Origin: Atopsyche davidsoni
Taxonomy: Eukaryota; Arthropoda; Insecta; Trichoptera; Hydrobiosidae
Reading direction: 5' to 3'
Assembly (NCBI GenBank): GCA_022113835.1
Contig: JAILWY010000004.1
Span: forward strand, 7,257,501-7,321,500
DNA length: 64,000 bases
The notes under the pieces were generated by a model. That model ran no database searches and was not told the origin of the DNA. It was given only the letters and a program-made list of their open reading frames with translations. A program made the position numbers and the translations under genes. The stretch's first letter is position 1. Every line of letters starts with the position of its first letter. Below are positions 1 to 12,784 of the stretch, one piece after another.

Positions 1-100
1 CGTTTCTTTCGTCCTTGTTTGGTGCGGGATTGAAGAGTGTTGTGGTTACAAATATTTGTGCTGTACTGTGATTATTTTGAAGAAAGCTTCATCAAAGGTA
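1..100 (+). other. Candidate non-coding first exon ending at a splice donor
   Basis: The stretch ends in a good donor, AAAG|GTAAAT, around position 95-101, and holds no long open frame. It could be the distal first 5' UTR exon of gawky, which lies downstream on the same strand, but there is no transcript evidence. The exon's start, if real, lies outside the window. This is inference from one splice-like site only. Confidence 0.25.
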
Positions 101-2699
101 AATGCCTTCCCTTTTAAATAATAATTCGCTGTTGAGATCGGCCCAATTTTATTGTAGTGTACGTAGATTGATGAATTCTAAAATGGCGTCCACATCTGAA
201 AAATCCGCGATGTAAATATAAAACTTTCGTATCTGATTCAGATTTTCTTACAATATCGCCGCGCCTGAAATTTTATTGTGTATTATATTTTTTAGTTCTT
301 GTTAATAATATTTTACTAATATTGATGGGTAAGTTGTTGACTGGTTGGGTAAAATATACATTTATATTAGCGTGTGTGGTTGTGTTTATGTGGACTACAT
401 AAGTAGTGTATGCGTATTTACGGCGTTATTTTGAAAGTAGCGCATTTTCAACATTATGCTCTTGGCTATTGAGGCGTAAACCGCTTGCGCTAGCTCCTTA
501 CGAATACCACTAACCCCCTAACTTCAGCTTATAGTAATACGATACACTTTCTCATTTTAATAAAATACTTTACATTTGGTCGAAAGGCTAAAAATATCTT
601 TCGATATCACGAAAAATGCTAAGAAGCTAACTCAAATTGTTAAGAAATTGGAAGTTTTCTTTTTCGATTATACATAAATATCTGGTGTCACACGGCATTA
701 TCATTCGCCTTATCGTGTCGAAATTAAATTCTGAATTATCTCTTTTGAGCATTTCATTTAAGATATTTAGAGTGTTTGATCAACTATGTACTAAACGAGG
801 ATCGTTCCGATATTTTTACACGAATGCAATATTTATTCTACATATTCTAGTCATTGTAAGTTAACGAAAAAGGCTAATAGACAATTTTAAGTGCAATGAT
901 AAATTACCATATTCCGGTTAACTCTCTCATTTAGTATTATTATCAACTTTATATATCGAGCTTAAATAATCGATGTCTTATTCTTTCTTTGGAGGGGCAA
1001 ATTCCCGCAACAAATACACATTCCATCCGACGAGGGGAAAATGTTTGGGCACTGTATCAATTAAAGGGGCATTTTATTCAGGGCAGTGTTTCGTTTTGAA
1101 TACATTCAGTAGTTAAAAATAGCCGTTATTGTTATTTTTCCATAAAACATTTTATTTTTCGCATCACTCCCAGAGTCTAGCGCCACGTCCAATTGAGAAA
1201 TCAACGGCCGTCAACTCTCGCCTACGCGCGGACAAAATACCGCTTCGAGAATGTCAAAAGAACCGAGCAAACCGCACGATATTATATCCGTCTCGCACCC
1301 GCGCTCGGGCCGGATCCTTCCGAGTGTCTTCTCTCTCACTCTGCAGCGAGAAAATGATACAAATAAAAATGTGAAGGTATATTTTATACGGGTGTGCGAG
1401 CGTAGAAACTCGCCGGTGTGTTTTGTATCTCGCGTGTATCGTCTATCGGAGCCGCAACGTTCCGCTGCGAGACGACCGCAGCCGGCCGCGGCCGCGTCTT
1501 GCTCCAGCGGAGCAGCGCATTCCTTCACTCGTCTAGCGGGAAACTTCCCTACTCTGATGCTCGGCGGCTAGATGCTCGCCGGCTGGTGCCGCTCTCGTCT
1601 CGGCCTCCCGGGCCGTTCAAATATTCTTGTTCAATAGAAACTACACTACTCACTCTTGCGAATTAGACTTTTTACAAGTGTTTGCATATCTGTTTAAACT
1701 CTTATCTTATCAAACCGTGCCTCCGTTTCTATGTTGGTTCGCTACATTTTATTACTTCACAACCGCTCGCATTCTAACGAAAGAATGGATGTCCGCGATA
1801 TTAAACCGTATGACATTTCTGTGCTCTAGAATATGATGCGTCTCTCGGCCATTACCTCTGTTAATATATTTTGGCTTGCCGAACTTTAGGATCACCTATT
1901 CAACTTGAAAGTTCTTGCCGAATCTTTTTTTGATTCGCGCTTTAATGATATTTAATTTTGACGCAGTCGGATCTTTCGAAGCTATCGTATTATCGCATAT
2001 CTCTCGATCGGGGTCATATTATACGAACAGTTTCTCAGAATATTTTCGCAATAAACATTTCAAACGTCGGGTGGGGAATCGGCATTCGGACAGGAAAACC
2101 CTTATTTTTTTGGAAATATGCGAGTATTTACTCGAGCAACATTCCACCGAAACTTTACCGGTCCACGTTTGAGACTAGGGAGAAAAAGATTTTTAAATGC
2201 GGATAGTGAGTTACTCGTATCCGATGGATTTGAACCTTTTATTTTTTGGGTAACGCGATAAACGAACAATTCATCAGCTCGAGGCGAACTTATCGGCCGC
2301 GTCATTGCAAAATTTTGGTTAGAAATCGTTTATCACTGTGGTAAATTCGTCAACTGACAAATTAATCAGATCGAAGCGATCGCTAACATTTTCAGGTAAA
2401 CGAGCACAAAAAGTCAGTTCAGTAAGAATGTCGAACGACGATTGATCGTTTTCGACTGGGTGCAGGTTATTTTATTGACTTTATTGAATCCTCGGTCACT
2501 CGACACCGGCAAGTCTAAGGAATCGAATGCGGCCAACCCATACGGTTACAGTATCACAATAATAGTAAAAAAATGTTTGAGGGTTTATTTTGAATTGCCA
2601 ATAAGACAAATAATTATCGAGGGGGCGATCACCCCTCTCTCGTTGACCGGGTTTTTGAAGGCCACTTTCATTGCAGGGGAACCCTCGAGCGCATCTTAA
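101..2699. other. AT-rich non-coding stretch, no gene seen
   Basis: The sequence is mostly AT-rich with one GC-richer patch at about 1190-1620. Short open frames occur on both strands, but none has recognisable protein features or flanking splice sites that join to a neighbour. It is best read as upstream or first-intron sequence of gawky. Confidence 0.5.
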
Positions 2700-4950
2700 C
2701 TTTATGTTATTGCGCATCAAAAATATGTCGCCTCAAGAGTACGCGGTGATCGTGACCGCGGTCGACCCGCTCGGGGTAGCGGGCGGATTCAGAATGAAGG
2801 TGTTTTTTTTAAACAAGGAAGAGCGTCAAAAAACGAGGAGAGTTGAAATTTTGACCCGAGAAATTTCGGCTCGCAATCGCCCGACGGCGTCCTCCTCCGC
2901 GTCGGTTGCTCTGGCAAAACTGAAAAAAAACTCCAAATAAGGGGACGCTATCGGCCGATCGCGAATCGGGTCGCGACGGGGGAGAGGCCTCGAGGGAGCA
3001 CTGCGATATTCCCCCAACGCGATACCAATCGGATCGTTTCTTTTGTCGCGGGAGGAACGCGTTCAGCGGGAGGGCACCGCCACGACACTCGGAATTAAAC
3101 AAACCCGAACGTTTCCAGCGCTCGGGCAGAACGAGACCCGGTCGGACGGGCGAGTTCACCCATCTCGGGACGTTTCGATACTCGGTTGTCGCCTGAAAGA
3201 TTGTACAAATCGTCGCATACGCATTCGCGATCGTCCCTTCGGTCGTTTCGAACGATCGATCGTCCTCGCGATAGCTCGGGTTCCCACCCGCGGCAACATT
3301 TCGCGGGTAGATTTATCCTATTTTGCAAATTTCTCCCGACACCGTCGACACGAGACATCGTCGAATCGATGCAAACGTCCAGACCGCGCTCCGCCCGGGG
3401 CGAGTCCGCGCAGAAGAGGTCGCGCGGTCGGGAGAAAACGACCGAAGCTCCTCCATCGTGCCGCCGAACGATCCGACCGTCCCGAGGCGCCGCGCGTCTT
3501 GCGCGCCCGCCCCGCCCCGCTCCCCCTCCCCTCCCCGCTCGAGGTCGAGCAGGACACCTTCCCCCGGCGACCGCGGAGCGCGCGTTATCGCGATTGCCGG
3601 TTCCGGGCGCCCGCGCGGGCCACCGCTCCGGAAACGGTTTTCGAGTAATTCGGCGTTCCGCCCGACCGAATCCGATTTTGGCCAAAATTGAGTAGAGCGC
3701 CGCGATTCGCGCGTCGGATCGCGAGCGCTCTCCCGCGCCATCGGAGCGAGGCCGCCGGAAACTGTCGCGCAGATCGGAACAAAACGACTCCGGTCGGAAC
3801 TCAATCGATATGATACATTTTATGCCCCTTCTCGAGTGCGCGCGAAGCGCCGAGAGTCGGTCCTCCCGTGGGAGTGATAATTTATGATTTTTTTCCCGCG
3901 GACGTTCGGTCCCGTCGACCGCGCCATTCGAGTGACTGCAATCTGAATAATTACAAAAATAGTAGGTAGATGTGCCTTTTTGAACTCGGCGCGCCCGAAT
4001 CGCCACCGCGCGGTCCGCGATCGCGCGGCATTACGTAAAGTCGCCGTCCGCCGTGCCCGCTTCTTTTGTTTATTTCCGTAACGACCCGCGGAGGGGGCAC
4101 CGGGGGCGGAGCTCCCGCGTCCGTCGATCGGGTCGATCGACCGCACGTCCGCCGCGGGGCCGACCGACGGAGCGGCTCGACAATCGAGACCTCCGAGGGC
4201 GCGCGGACCGCGATCGGAACGAAACGAAAAGAACCCCGATCGAATAGAGCGTCCGGAGAAAATTTTTAGAGGAAACCCGCGACCCGCCGCGACGACGTCG
4301 GCGATGCCGTGAAAAAATATTTTTCAACGGCGGTCGGATCGCGAATATCGATCGCGCGATGGACGGTCGCAATCGGGAGGGCGCAGCGCCCGCGGCCGAC
4401 CAACATGGCCGCCGCTGCGGGCGCGATGGCGCGATGGCGGCGGTGCGCGGGTGCGCGGGCCCGCCGCGCGGCCGGCTAGAGTCACGGCGCCCGCCGCCCG
4501 CCGCGAGCGCCTGCCACGTACGGAGGGATCGATACGCGAGGCTCGAAGCGTAGAATCGGCCGCCGCGCATCGTTCGCAATATGTTACCCGTTGACCGTCG
4601 TCGCTGAGTCGCGGTGAAGGCGCGTCTATCGCCGTTCCGACAGTGGAATCGTCCGCCCCATGATACTCTGCGGAATCTTATCGCCGTATTTGCCTGTGCG
4701 TAAATTTTGTCCGGGTACCCGCCTCCCCGGACGTTTCGGGCCGGGGGTCGGTTCGGCCCGCGCGCTCGCGAATTCGTCTCGCGACCGATTTGACAGTTCT
4801 GAAGTTGAAAAATTTAAATATCGAGTGAATCCGCATTCGCGATCCGCTCGCTCGGTCGCCGCCGCGGCTCCTCGGACTCGCGAGGCGAATTGAGAATGCG
4901 TTGTGTTTACCTTTCCGCGATCTGATGCAACCGAGCGATTGCGATATCGG
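2700..4950 (+). promoter_or_regulatory. CpG-dense promoter-like block upstream of gawky
   Basis: Base composition changes sharply to GC-rich and CpG-rich, unlike the AT-rich flanks. Open frames run on both strands and in several frames at once, which is expected of stop-poor GC-rich DNA and is not evidence of genes. Around 4400 there is CAACATGGCCGCC, containing a GCCAT core on the minus strand as in YY1/Pho sites. The first clear gawky exon (5000-5100) follows directly. I infer a promoter and 5' UTR or first-intron region; no TSS can be placed. Confidence 0.5.
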
Positions 4951-5070
4951 ATCGTCGCGATCGGAAGCTCGACTGATGATGTTTTTGATGTTGTTTTAGG
5001 TTCTAAGTGTCGGCTCCCCTACTAATGATGGAAGCTGTACACAAACGATACCATATTTTCTAATAACGCA

Positions 5071-8000
5071 ATGACAAATGCCTTCCCGCAATTTCTCAAG
5101 GTGAGCTCGACCGAACGTATCGTCTGATAATAATGTTAAGGCTGAAGCTAACCCGACTGATCAAAAACGATATCGCATTTTAGGAAGTCCCCGATCGGCC
5201 ATTCAGAGTGTACGAAATGGAATCTCCTAATCCGTTACCTGCAGTACGATGCAATATAGGTGAGTGTGCCCCGAACGATGCTCTTTGAGTATGCCGAAAT
5301 GAAAAAAAAAACATATTTCTAATGATGATTTTACTATAAATTCTAATCCGAGTTTGTCTATTTGCAGACTCTATCTGGCGACAGACGACACCGGTTGACG
5401 CGACTGCGAACGCGGACCGGTCGCCAGGGCAGAGTCGGATGGAGGAACTTAGTTTAAGCGGGGTCTCCGGGGACGAGCGGCGGGAGGGCGGAGCTGGCCC
5501 TCTCGCATGCCCCCCGGCGCGGCCCCCCCCCACTGTGATATCCAGCTCGCTCAGTCGTAACAATGGCCAATCTCCGTCCTCTGAGGTGTGTGCGCAGCGC
5601 AGTCGGCAGTGCAAGTGAAAGAGCGAAGTCGTCAACGTCTACTCAGTGTGCGTTTTTGTTGCAGGGCTGGGACTCGCCAGGCCGTGGGGCGCACCCCGGC
5701 AACGGCACTTCCGGCGATACACTTCTTCCCACGATTCCCTCTCCTTATCACCCTGATCTGTCATTTTCTGGGATCGCACGTCACCGTACTGACATCACCG
5801 CTAACTACTCAAATTACTTTAAGATAAACGATAATAAAAACAATATGCAATCTGTGAAAATTAGCATAGTTCTAGATAATATTAATAACTTCGAGGATAA
5901 GGGTATTGTTAATGATATTTGTCTGATATCTGATATCTCTTTAATATTATGTGTTCCAAAATTGATTAAGAACGATCGCTACTCGAGTGTAAATGTAGAC
6001 TTTACTGAACCGAATCGACGTAACGATGCAGTCATTGATGTAATAGCGACCGAAGCGAAGAATCTTGGTGCTTTTCCACGATTTCAGGAAAAAAGTCAGA
6101 ATAATATAAAAACTGTAGATAATAATTGTGATTCAATTATAAATATAAAAATATGTATCCTGATAAACCAAATTTTTGGCTGCATGCCAAACGACAGCAT
6201 TCCTGTATTGAAAAATGCCATAACTGTCCAGGGTATCGTGTACGGAGACCCGCACTCGCCTAGCTTTAATCCAAACCTTATATATTACGGAGCGGCCGCG
6301 GCCCGGCTCTGGCTAAACAAGTCTGATTACGCTTTTATCGACACAACTCGTATTATATCAAACCGTTCTGTATTTTGTGAGTCTGAAACAGTATCGAGGA
6401 GAACCTTAGCACCTACGATAGAAGCCCACAAACCGCGGGGATCTCCCGCAATAGAAATCCTCAATAATGGCATAATTGAATTCTCTAGCAATATAATAAA
6501 AGAAAATCTATCGGTTTCCACCGTTGACCGGCACGTCTGCAACCGTGTATCCGGCAAAACCCAAAACTTCAAAAGCAATAAAGGCACAATCGAAGATGAT
6601 CCTGCACTCGCCGCTTTCAAGAATGGAGATTTGCCGTTCGCAGCACTCCTGAAGGCTTCAGAACAGACGCGGATACTTCTTGTTCGCCGCCCACAAACAC
6701 GCACTCTTCTGCGGCTCGCGGGAGGTGGTGAGAGCTCCCTCAACACTGCTTCTGGCTGGGGCAGTCCACCTAACGCCAACAATAACGGTAATCTATTCCA
6801 TGTGGTATAAATTACTTGACTATGTAGTATGCTGGTCTAGTCGGTAGCTTTGTAAATTTAGCATCAGCTCCATCCGGGTTCATTGTGACTAAGTGTGTGA
6901 TGTGCGCGTGACAGGAAGTAACGGCGGTAGTCGAGGCAGCGGAGCGAGCGGGGCGAATGGTGGCCAGCGGCAGTGGGGCAGCGCAAACCGATGGCCTCCG
7001 GACTCGCAGCCTGACGGTATCGAACCCTTTTCAAATCTTCAGTCCAATTCAAAGCCGCGCTCGCTCGCATTACCCGAACAGTAGAGTGAACGTTTAACTG
7101 ATTTATGAAAGCAACGACTTTTGTTAATTGGTGTATCTATCTTCGTTCATCATTCTGCACAGGTCCGGGTGAACATCTTATTTGCTTTTTTTTTTCTCCC
7201 CCCCCCCCTCTGTTTTGTCAGATAAGGGGTACGGATTTTAAAAAATTGCGCTGGTATGCGGCCATTTAAAGGGGAAATAATCAAATCTTCACAACTAACT
7301 TATTTGTTTTATTCGGAGGCATACTCTTCCCCAATTTAGGATGAGCAATTATCACGAGCTAGTACTCAGTTGTAATGTCTCTTCTCAGGTAACAGCAATA
7401 AAGTGGGGGCCGGTGCGTCAGGTAATCCGGGCAGCGTAGCGGGCGCTGCGGCAGCGGGGTGGGGTGCGGCTGGTGCCGGCTCCTCCAACCCACCCGCCGT
7501 GCCTGGCTCTGGCTCCCAGCCTATGCCGCCTCCCCCAGGTACTACCGCACGTCTTTGATTCCTTCCTTCCTGATTCCATTCCTCTTTTCTTTAGGGACCA
7601 TGAGAATTCCCTTGTTATAATTCTTTTTTATTTTGTTATGTTATGGTTATATTAGCATTTGATACTATTTCACACAATTCTAATATATTTTGACAAAAAA
7701 AATATAAAATTACTTATTTGCAATGGAATACTTTAAATACTGAGTAAGTTACTTAAACTGTTATATCTAGACTTTCCAAGATGCAATAAGTCACGGTATA
7801 ACACACCATATCAGGAAGAAGAACATTAAATTTTGACTATCAATTTATAGGTTTGTCATTTTTCTCCAACAGATGGAAAATGAACTCGAATACTTTAAAA
7901 GACAGGCAATTTGTATTATTGTCATTTAGAAATGAAAACCTTATTGAAATACTGTATTATCTAAGCAAAAACCGTTATGGTAATTCTACGTGCTACCGAC

Positions 8001-11000
8001 TAAACCGTGCCCAATTATAAATATTTACTACAATTTTTTCTAATGGATAAGTTTTGACAATATTGTATTACGTAGGAAATGCAGGAGGTTCTGGAGGCGG
8101 CAGTAATTCACCCGGCGGATCAGTGGGGCCAGCTGCACCAGCTGCGCCGGTGCCCTCCACTGCCAAAGCCCAACTTGAGCAGCTCAACACCATGCGCGAG
8201 TCCCTCTTTAGTTTGGAAGGCTGGGGCGGGGTAAGTGAATAAATAACAATCTAATAGGCATGGTAAATTTGAATGAGTTATTGATAGGAAAGTATATTTT
8301 TTCTGACCAATTAGGTTGACTTTATTAATTTTTATATTATCATTTCAGCAACATGTTAACCAAGACACTAACTGGGATGTCCCCACTTCTCCTGAACCAG
8401 GAGTCAAAATGGATCAGCCTGGAGGTGGCCCTCCCATCTGGAAGCCTAGTATTAACAATGGTGATAGCACAGTCTGCTTTTCTTCACAAAATAAATAGAA
8501 TCAATTATTAATTTTTTTAAATCATGTTTCACAAATTAGCTAAACTGTTTTTAATTGATCTTTGCAGGAACGGATTTGTGGGAGGCAAACCTTAGGAATG
8601 GAGGTCAGCCACCGCCTCAACCGGCGGCTAAGACTCCATGGGGCCATACCCCTACCACCAACATTGGTGGTACTTGGGGTGAAGATGATGACGCTCCCGA
8701 GGCTGGCAACGTGTGGACTGGCCCACCACCACAGCAGCAATGGGGCGCCCCACCGCAGCAACCACCTCACTGGAATCAGGCTGCAAAGAAGGACGATTGG
8801 GGTGGCTGGGGTGAACCTCACCGTCCAGATGCGCATCGTCCTGACTTACATGCACGCGACATGAGACCTGCACCTGACCACCGTGATATGCGTGCTGCCA
8901 TGATGATGGACGCTAGAGGTGCTGGTGACATGCGCGGTGACCCTCGTGGTATTTCTGGTCGTCTCAACGGTTCTGAAATGTGGGGACAGCACCACGCTCC
9001 TCACATGCAGGCTCAACCCAAGATGATGCCTGGAGGTGTTGGTGGTGTTGGCAATGGTGTCAATCAGTGGGGTGCACAAGGGCCCAAGGATATGGGAATG
9101 GCCAAGTCCTCAGGGTGGGAAGAACCATCACCGCCGGCTGCACGCCGTAACATGCCCAACTTTGATGATGGCACCTCTCTGTGGGGACAGCAACGTGGGC
9201 CTTGGAAGGATATGCCTGGGATGGGCCGCGGTGCTATGCAGTGCCCACCTGGCATGCCACCTAATCGCATGCCTGGCGCAGCGCCCAATCCTATGAAGCC
9301 GGATGCAATGTGGGGTCACCCTCATCGTAACGGCTCTTGGGAAGACGGTTCTGCACATTCAACTAACTGGGAGAAAGATTCTGCAAACTGGAGTGAGGGC
9401 CCTGGTGGCCAGGCAGGTTGGGCTGGAGGTCCAAAGGCTAAGCCTACGGGTGGCCCGGCTGGCTCTTGGGATTCTGACATGGGCGACTGGGGTGGTCCCA
9501 AACCGCCTACAGGCGGGCCCCCCGCCAAGTTGCTACCCAAAGATATGGTGTGGAATAGCAAACAGTTTCGACTATTAGTAGACATGGGCTACAAGAAGGA
9601 TGATGTCGAGTTGGCTCTTCGCAGCCGCGACATGAATGTGGATGAAGCCATGGATCTGCTGAGCCAAATGCGTGGGACGGGCGGCATGGATACCTGGCGA
9701 CGCCACGAAGAGCACCCAGGCGGGCCTCCCTTCGAGCATCAACCCTATCCTGCACCGCCGCGCCCACACCATTCGGGCTTTCCCCCGCAGCCGCCTAGTG
9801 TGCCTTTCCCGCAGCCTGGCCAAGGCTTGCCAGCTCTTGGCAACATCACTCCTGCACTTGTTCAGAAGATTCTCTCGCAGCCCACCACCCAACCCCCTCC
9901 ACCTTTCAACCAGCAGAACAAGTGAGTAGTTTTGTAGTCACCCTCTTTATCTCCAGAAAAGTAGTCACTATGATTTTTTTAATATTATTATTTTTATATT
10001 TGTTTGAAAATGCTATGATTATAGATTAGGATCCAACTCCTGAAATGACTTGATGTTAAATTCTTCTTGTATGAGCATTTGTTTTAAATGTACATAGAAT
10101 ACTCAACATAGATGATTATTTCCGAACTATTTTACATGAAGGTGTATTTAATTTTAGCCAATCTGGAGGCAGTGGGCAACCGAGCACAGCGCAGCTTCGT
10201 ATGTTGGTGCAGCAAATCCAGATGGCTGTTTCAGCTGGTTACCTCAACAACCAAATCCTCAATCAGCCTCTTGCTCCGCAGACTCTTGTGCTGCTGAATC
10301 AATTGCTGCAGCAGGTACGGCTGTCCCTCAATATCACATGCACCTCCAATTTACACACAACAAAGAGTACAAAGTTCATCCTCATGTTGCAGATTAAAGT
10401 ACTGCAACAGCTGGCAGGTCAGCACAATGTGGTGCAGAACTCCATGGGAGTCAACAAGGCTAATACTAATGCTGTCCTTCACATGTCTGTACAAATCACC
10501 AAAGCCAAGCAACAAATTGCCAATCTGCAGGTAAGCATTCCCTATTTGTAGTCTGATGGTATGTCGGTATCGGTAATAGTGCAGGATTGGGGCATACTTA
10601 TGTATCGAGTGATCTCTTACAGAACCAGATTGCTGCTCAGCAGGCCATTTATGTGAAGCAACAGGCCGGCGGAGGGGGCTCAGGAGGAGGAGACTTCTTC
10701 AAGCCTCACGACCCGCTCTCTCAACTTCAGAACAACTTTACTGATATCACTCTAAACAAGGACCCTCCATCTGTGAGTCTCTTCTCTTAATTGTTTATAA
10801 ACTCTTTCCAAATTTGAAAGTCCCATGTGAGTGATTCTGCAGTTATTGGTCCTGATAAAAATCATTCCATCAAACATTCTTATTATTATTAATATGATTA
10901 GGCACATTAGTTCATATATAGAAGATGACTTAAAGAAACTCGCAGAAAAATATCATCGTGATTTGTGTTTTTTAAGTCATCTTCTATATATGAACCAATG

Positions 11001-12784
11001 TGCCTAATCATATTAGTAATAATATAATAAACCCGTAATGGGTAATAAATACGCATCTGATTGACCAATCCGTAAATAGATATAAACATTCTTATCATCG
11101 GATCATCTTAAGTATAGTTTATCAAAATAGTTAACCCTTAAAATTAGATTTTACATATTTCATATGGATATGTGATATTTCCAGTCTTATGGAGGTGGCG
11201 GTGGCCAACAGTCGAGACTCAATCAATGGAAACTACCATCACTGGACAAGGAAGGAGAAGGATCGGAGTTTAGCCGCGCCCCGGGCACTACTGCGAAGCC
11301 CACCACCAGCCCTCAGCTTAACCCTTTGGCACTGCAACCCGATAAGTTAGTCACAATACACATTTTGAAATTATTGTGTGCATGAACTGAGCTTTTAACT
11401 TGTTATTAACTATTCAGAATTACATACAATGTATGTTAATTATTATATATGTAACTATTTCTTATCTAGCACTTGGTCCACTGGGCGTCCTGTAAGTGAT
11501 GGGTGGCCCTCCAGTGATACAGCTGACCTTCCCGACGGGAAGGAGCCCTGGCCTTCCAGCCAGGCTCCTCCGACCTCTACATACACCGACCTGGTACCGG
11601 AGTTTGAACCTGGAAAACCTTGGAAGGTCAGTGTACTTCGAACGATGTAAACCACCACAGTGCTGTGTACCTTAACTGTTTTATCATGAATGCAATGATT
11701 ATATACTAGGATCCAACTCCTGAACTGACTTGATGCTTAACTTAATCAATTATGAGCATTATTAAACTAATTTTTCAATGGTTTTCCTACATAGAATTTA
11801 GTGGCATAATAATAGATAATATAAATGAATAATGTTGATTCCAGATGAAGAGTATCGAAGATGACCCGGCTATCACACCGGGCTCCGTGGTTCGTTCGCC
11901 GCTGTCACTGGCAGCCATCAAAGATACTGACATTTTCGGAGCCACAGCTGCGGGCAAAGCTTCGCCTACTACGCCTTCTGAACGCAGTCTCTCTTCCTCC
12001 ACCTGGAGCTATCCTCCGCCGCCTTCCACACCCGGATCCTTCTTGCCTAAGCCTGGCGCCAAAGCTTCCTGGGCAGATGCCCCCGGCCCTGGTCCTGGCT
12101 CTGGCTCCGAGTTGTGGGGCTCTGGAAAGGCGCGCGGCCCACCTCCCGGTCTTGCTGCTTCCAAGGCTGCCTCCTGGACTCAGCCCCCGCGCCCCACTTC
12201 CTATCACCAGCCCGCCTGGCAATCCACCTGGCTTCTACTCAAGAACCTCACTGCCCAGGTAGCTAGTTGCTCTTAGTCCACTGAAGGTTTGGTGGTGTAC
12301 CTCTGTAACCTCTCCTAATGAACACATTCTTGCAGATTGATGGGTCTACTTTGAAGACGCTTTGCATGCAGCATGGCCCACTGCAGAGCTTCCACCTGTA
12401 CCTGAATCAGGGCATAGCTCTTGCCAAGTATTCCAGCCGCGAGGAAGCTAGCAAGGTAAGGGGGGCAATATTTGTGTACATACTTGTGGTGAAAGGCATC
12501 AGGCGGGCACTGATGAGTGTGTTGTGTTCCAGGCCCAGACGGCACTGAACAACTGCGTGCTGGGCAATACCACCATCTTTGCGGAGTCGCCGGCAGACTC
12601 AGACGTGAGCATGATCCTGCAGCATCTGGGTCAAGGCGGAGGCGGTGGCAGTGCGTGGCGCGGGGGAGGGGGTGGTAAGGAGTGGCCCTTCCCGTCGCTA
12701 TGGGCGGAACCGTCTGAGCAACGCGCCACGCCTTCGCTGTCGTCGTTCCTGCCACCAGACCTGCTTGGCGGAGAGTCCATGTGA
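5071..12784 (+). CDS. gw: Gawky / GW182 (TNRC6 family), miRNA silencing effector
   Basis: GW182 proteins bind Argonaute through GW/WG repeats and recruit PABP and the CCR4-NOT and PAN2-PAN3 deadenylases in the cytoplasm. Coding exons: 5071-5100, 5184-5259, 5368-5585, 5665-6787, 6915-7016, 7389-7538, 8076-8230, 8349-8460, 8568-9921, 10158-10314, 10393-10530, 10623-10772, 11185-11345, 11470-11626, 11845-12258, 12336-12455, 12533-12784. All are GT-AG and in frame, giving 1622 residues. The fly-like core begins at MRESLFS (residue 606, base 8192), followed by QHVNQDTNW and SINNGTDLWE. Many W-containing repeats follow; then a UBA-like domain (about 984-1023), a Q-rich region, the PAM2 motif EFEPGKPWK (about 1353-1361) and the C-terminal RRM (about 1489-1563). 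The C-terminus is W-rich. The first 605 residues extend beyond the fly protein start as I recall it, so initiation at 8192 is an alternative. The exon containing the ATG starts at 5000. Confidence 0.95.
10013..10080 (+). repeat. Intronic direct repeat, copy 1 (gawky)
   Basis: About 68 bases match the copy at 11691-11760 with roughly 80% identity; the best core is AGGATCCAACTCCTGAA followed by TGACTTGATG. A second shared block, TACATAGAAT, follows in both copies. It ends about 78 bases before the acceptor of the exon at 10158. Confidence 0.8.
10881..11028. repeat. Foldback element / long hairpin in gawky intron
   Basis: Two arms (about 10881-10933 and 10972-11028) are near-perfect reverse complements over about 50 bases around a loop of about 38 bases. 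A shared arm segment is TAGGCACATT, with one mismatch close by. It looks like a small foldback MITE. The RNA would form a long, almost perfect hairpin within the intron between the exons ending at 10772 and starting at 11185. No terminal duplication could be defined. Confidence 0.8.
11691..11760 (+). repeat. Intronic direct repeat, copy 2 (gawky)
   Basis: Partner of the copy at 10013-10080. It ends about 85 bases upstream of the acceptor for the exon at 11845, almost the same distance as copy 1 from its own acceptor. Confidence 0.8.

Noticed and set aside
2809..4579. Long open frames on both strands (up to 303 codons)
   Set aside because: They overlap in several frames in CpG-rich DNA where stops are rare, have Arg/Ser/Pro-rich nonsense composition, and lack splice partners or domains.
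8540..9892. Minus-strand and off-frame open frames over the large gawky exon
   Set aside because: The plus frame carries the conserved GW182 sequence; the others are shadows.
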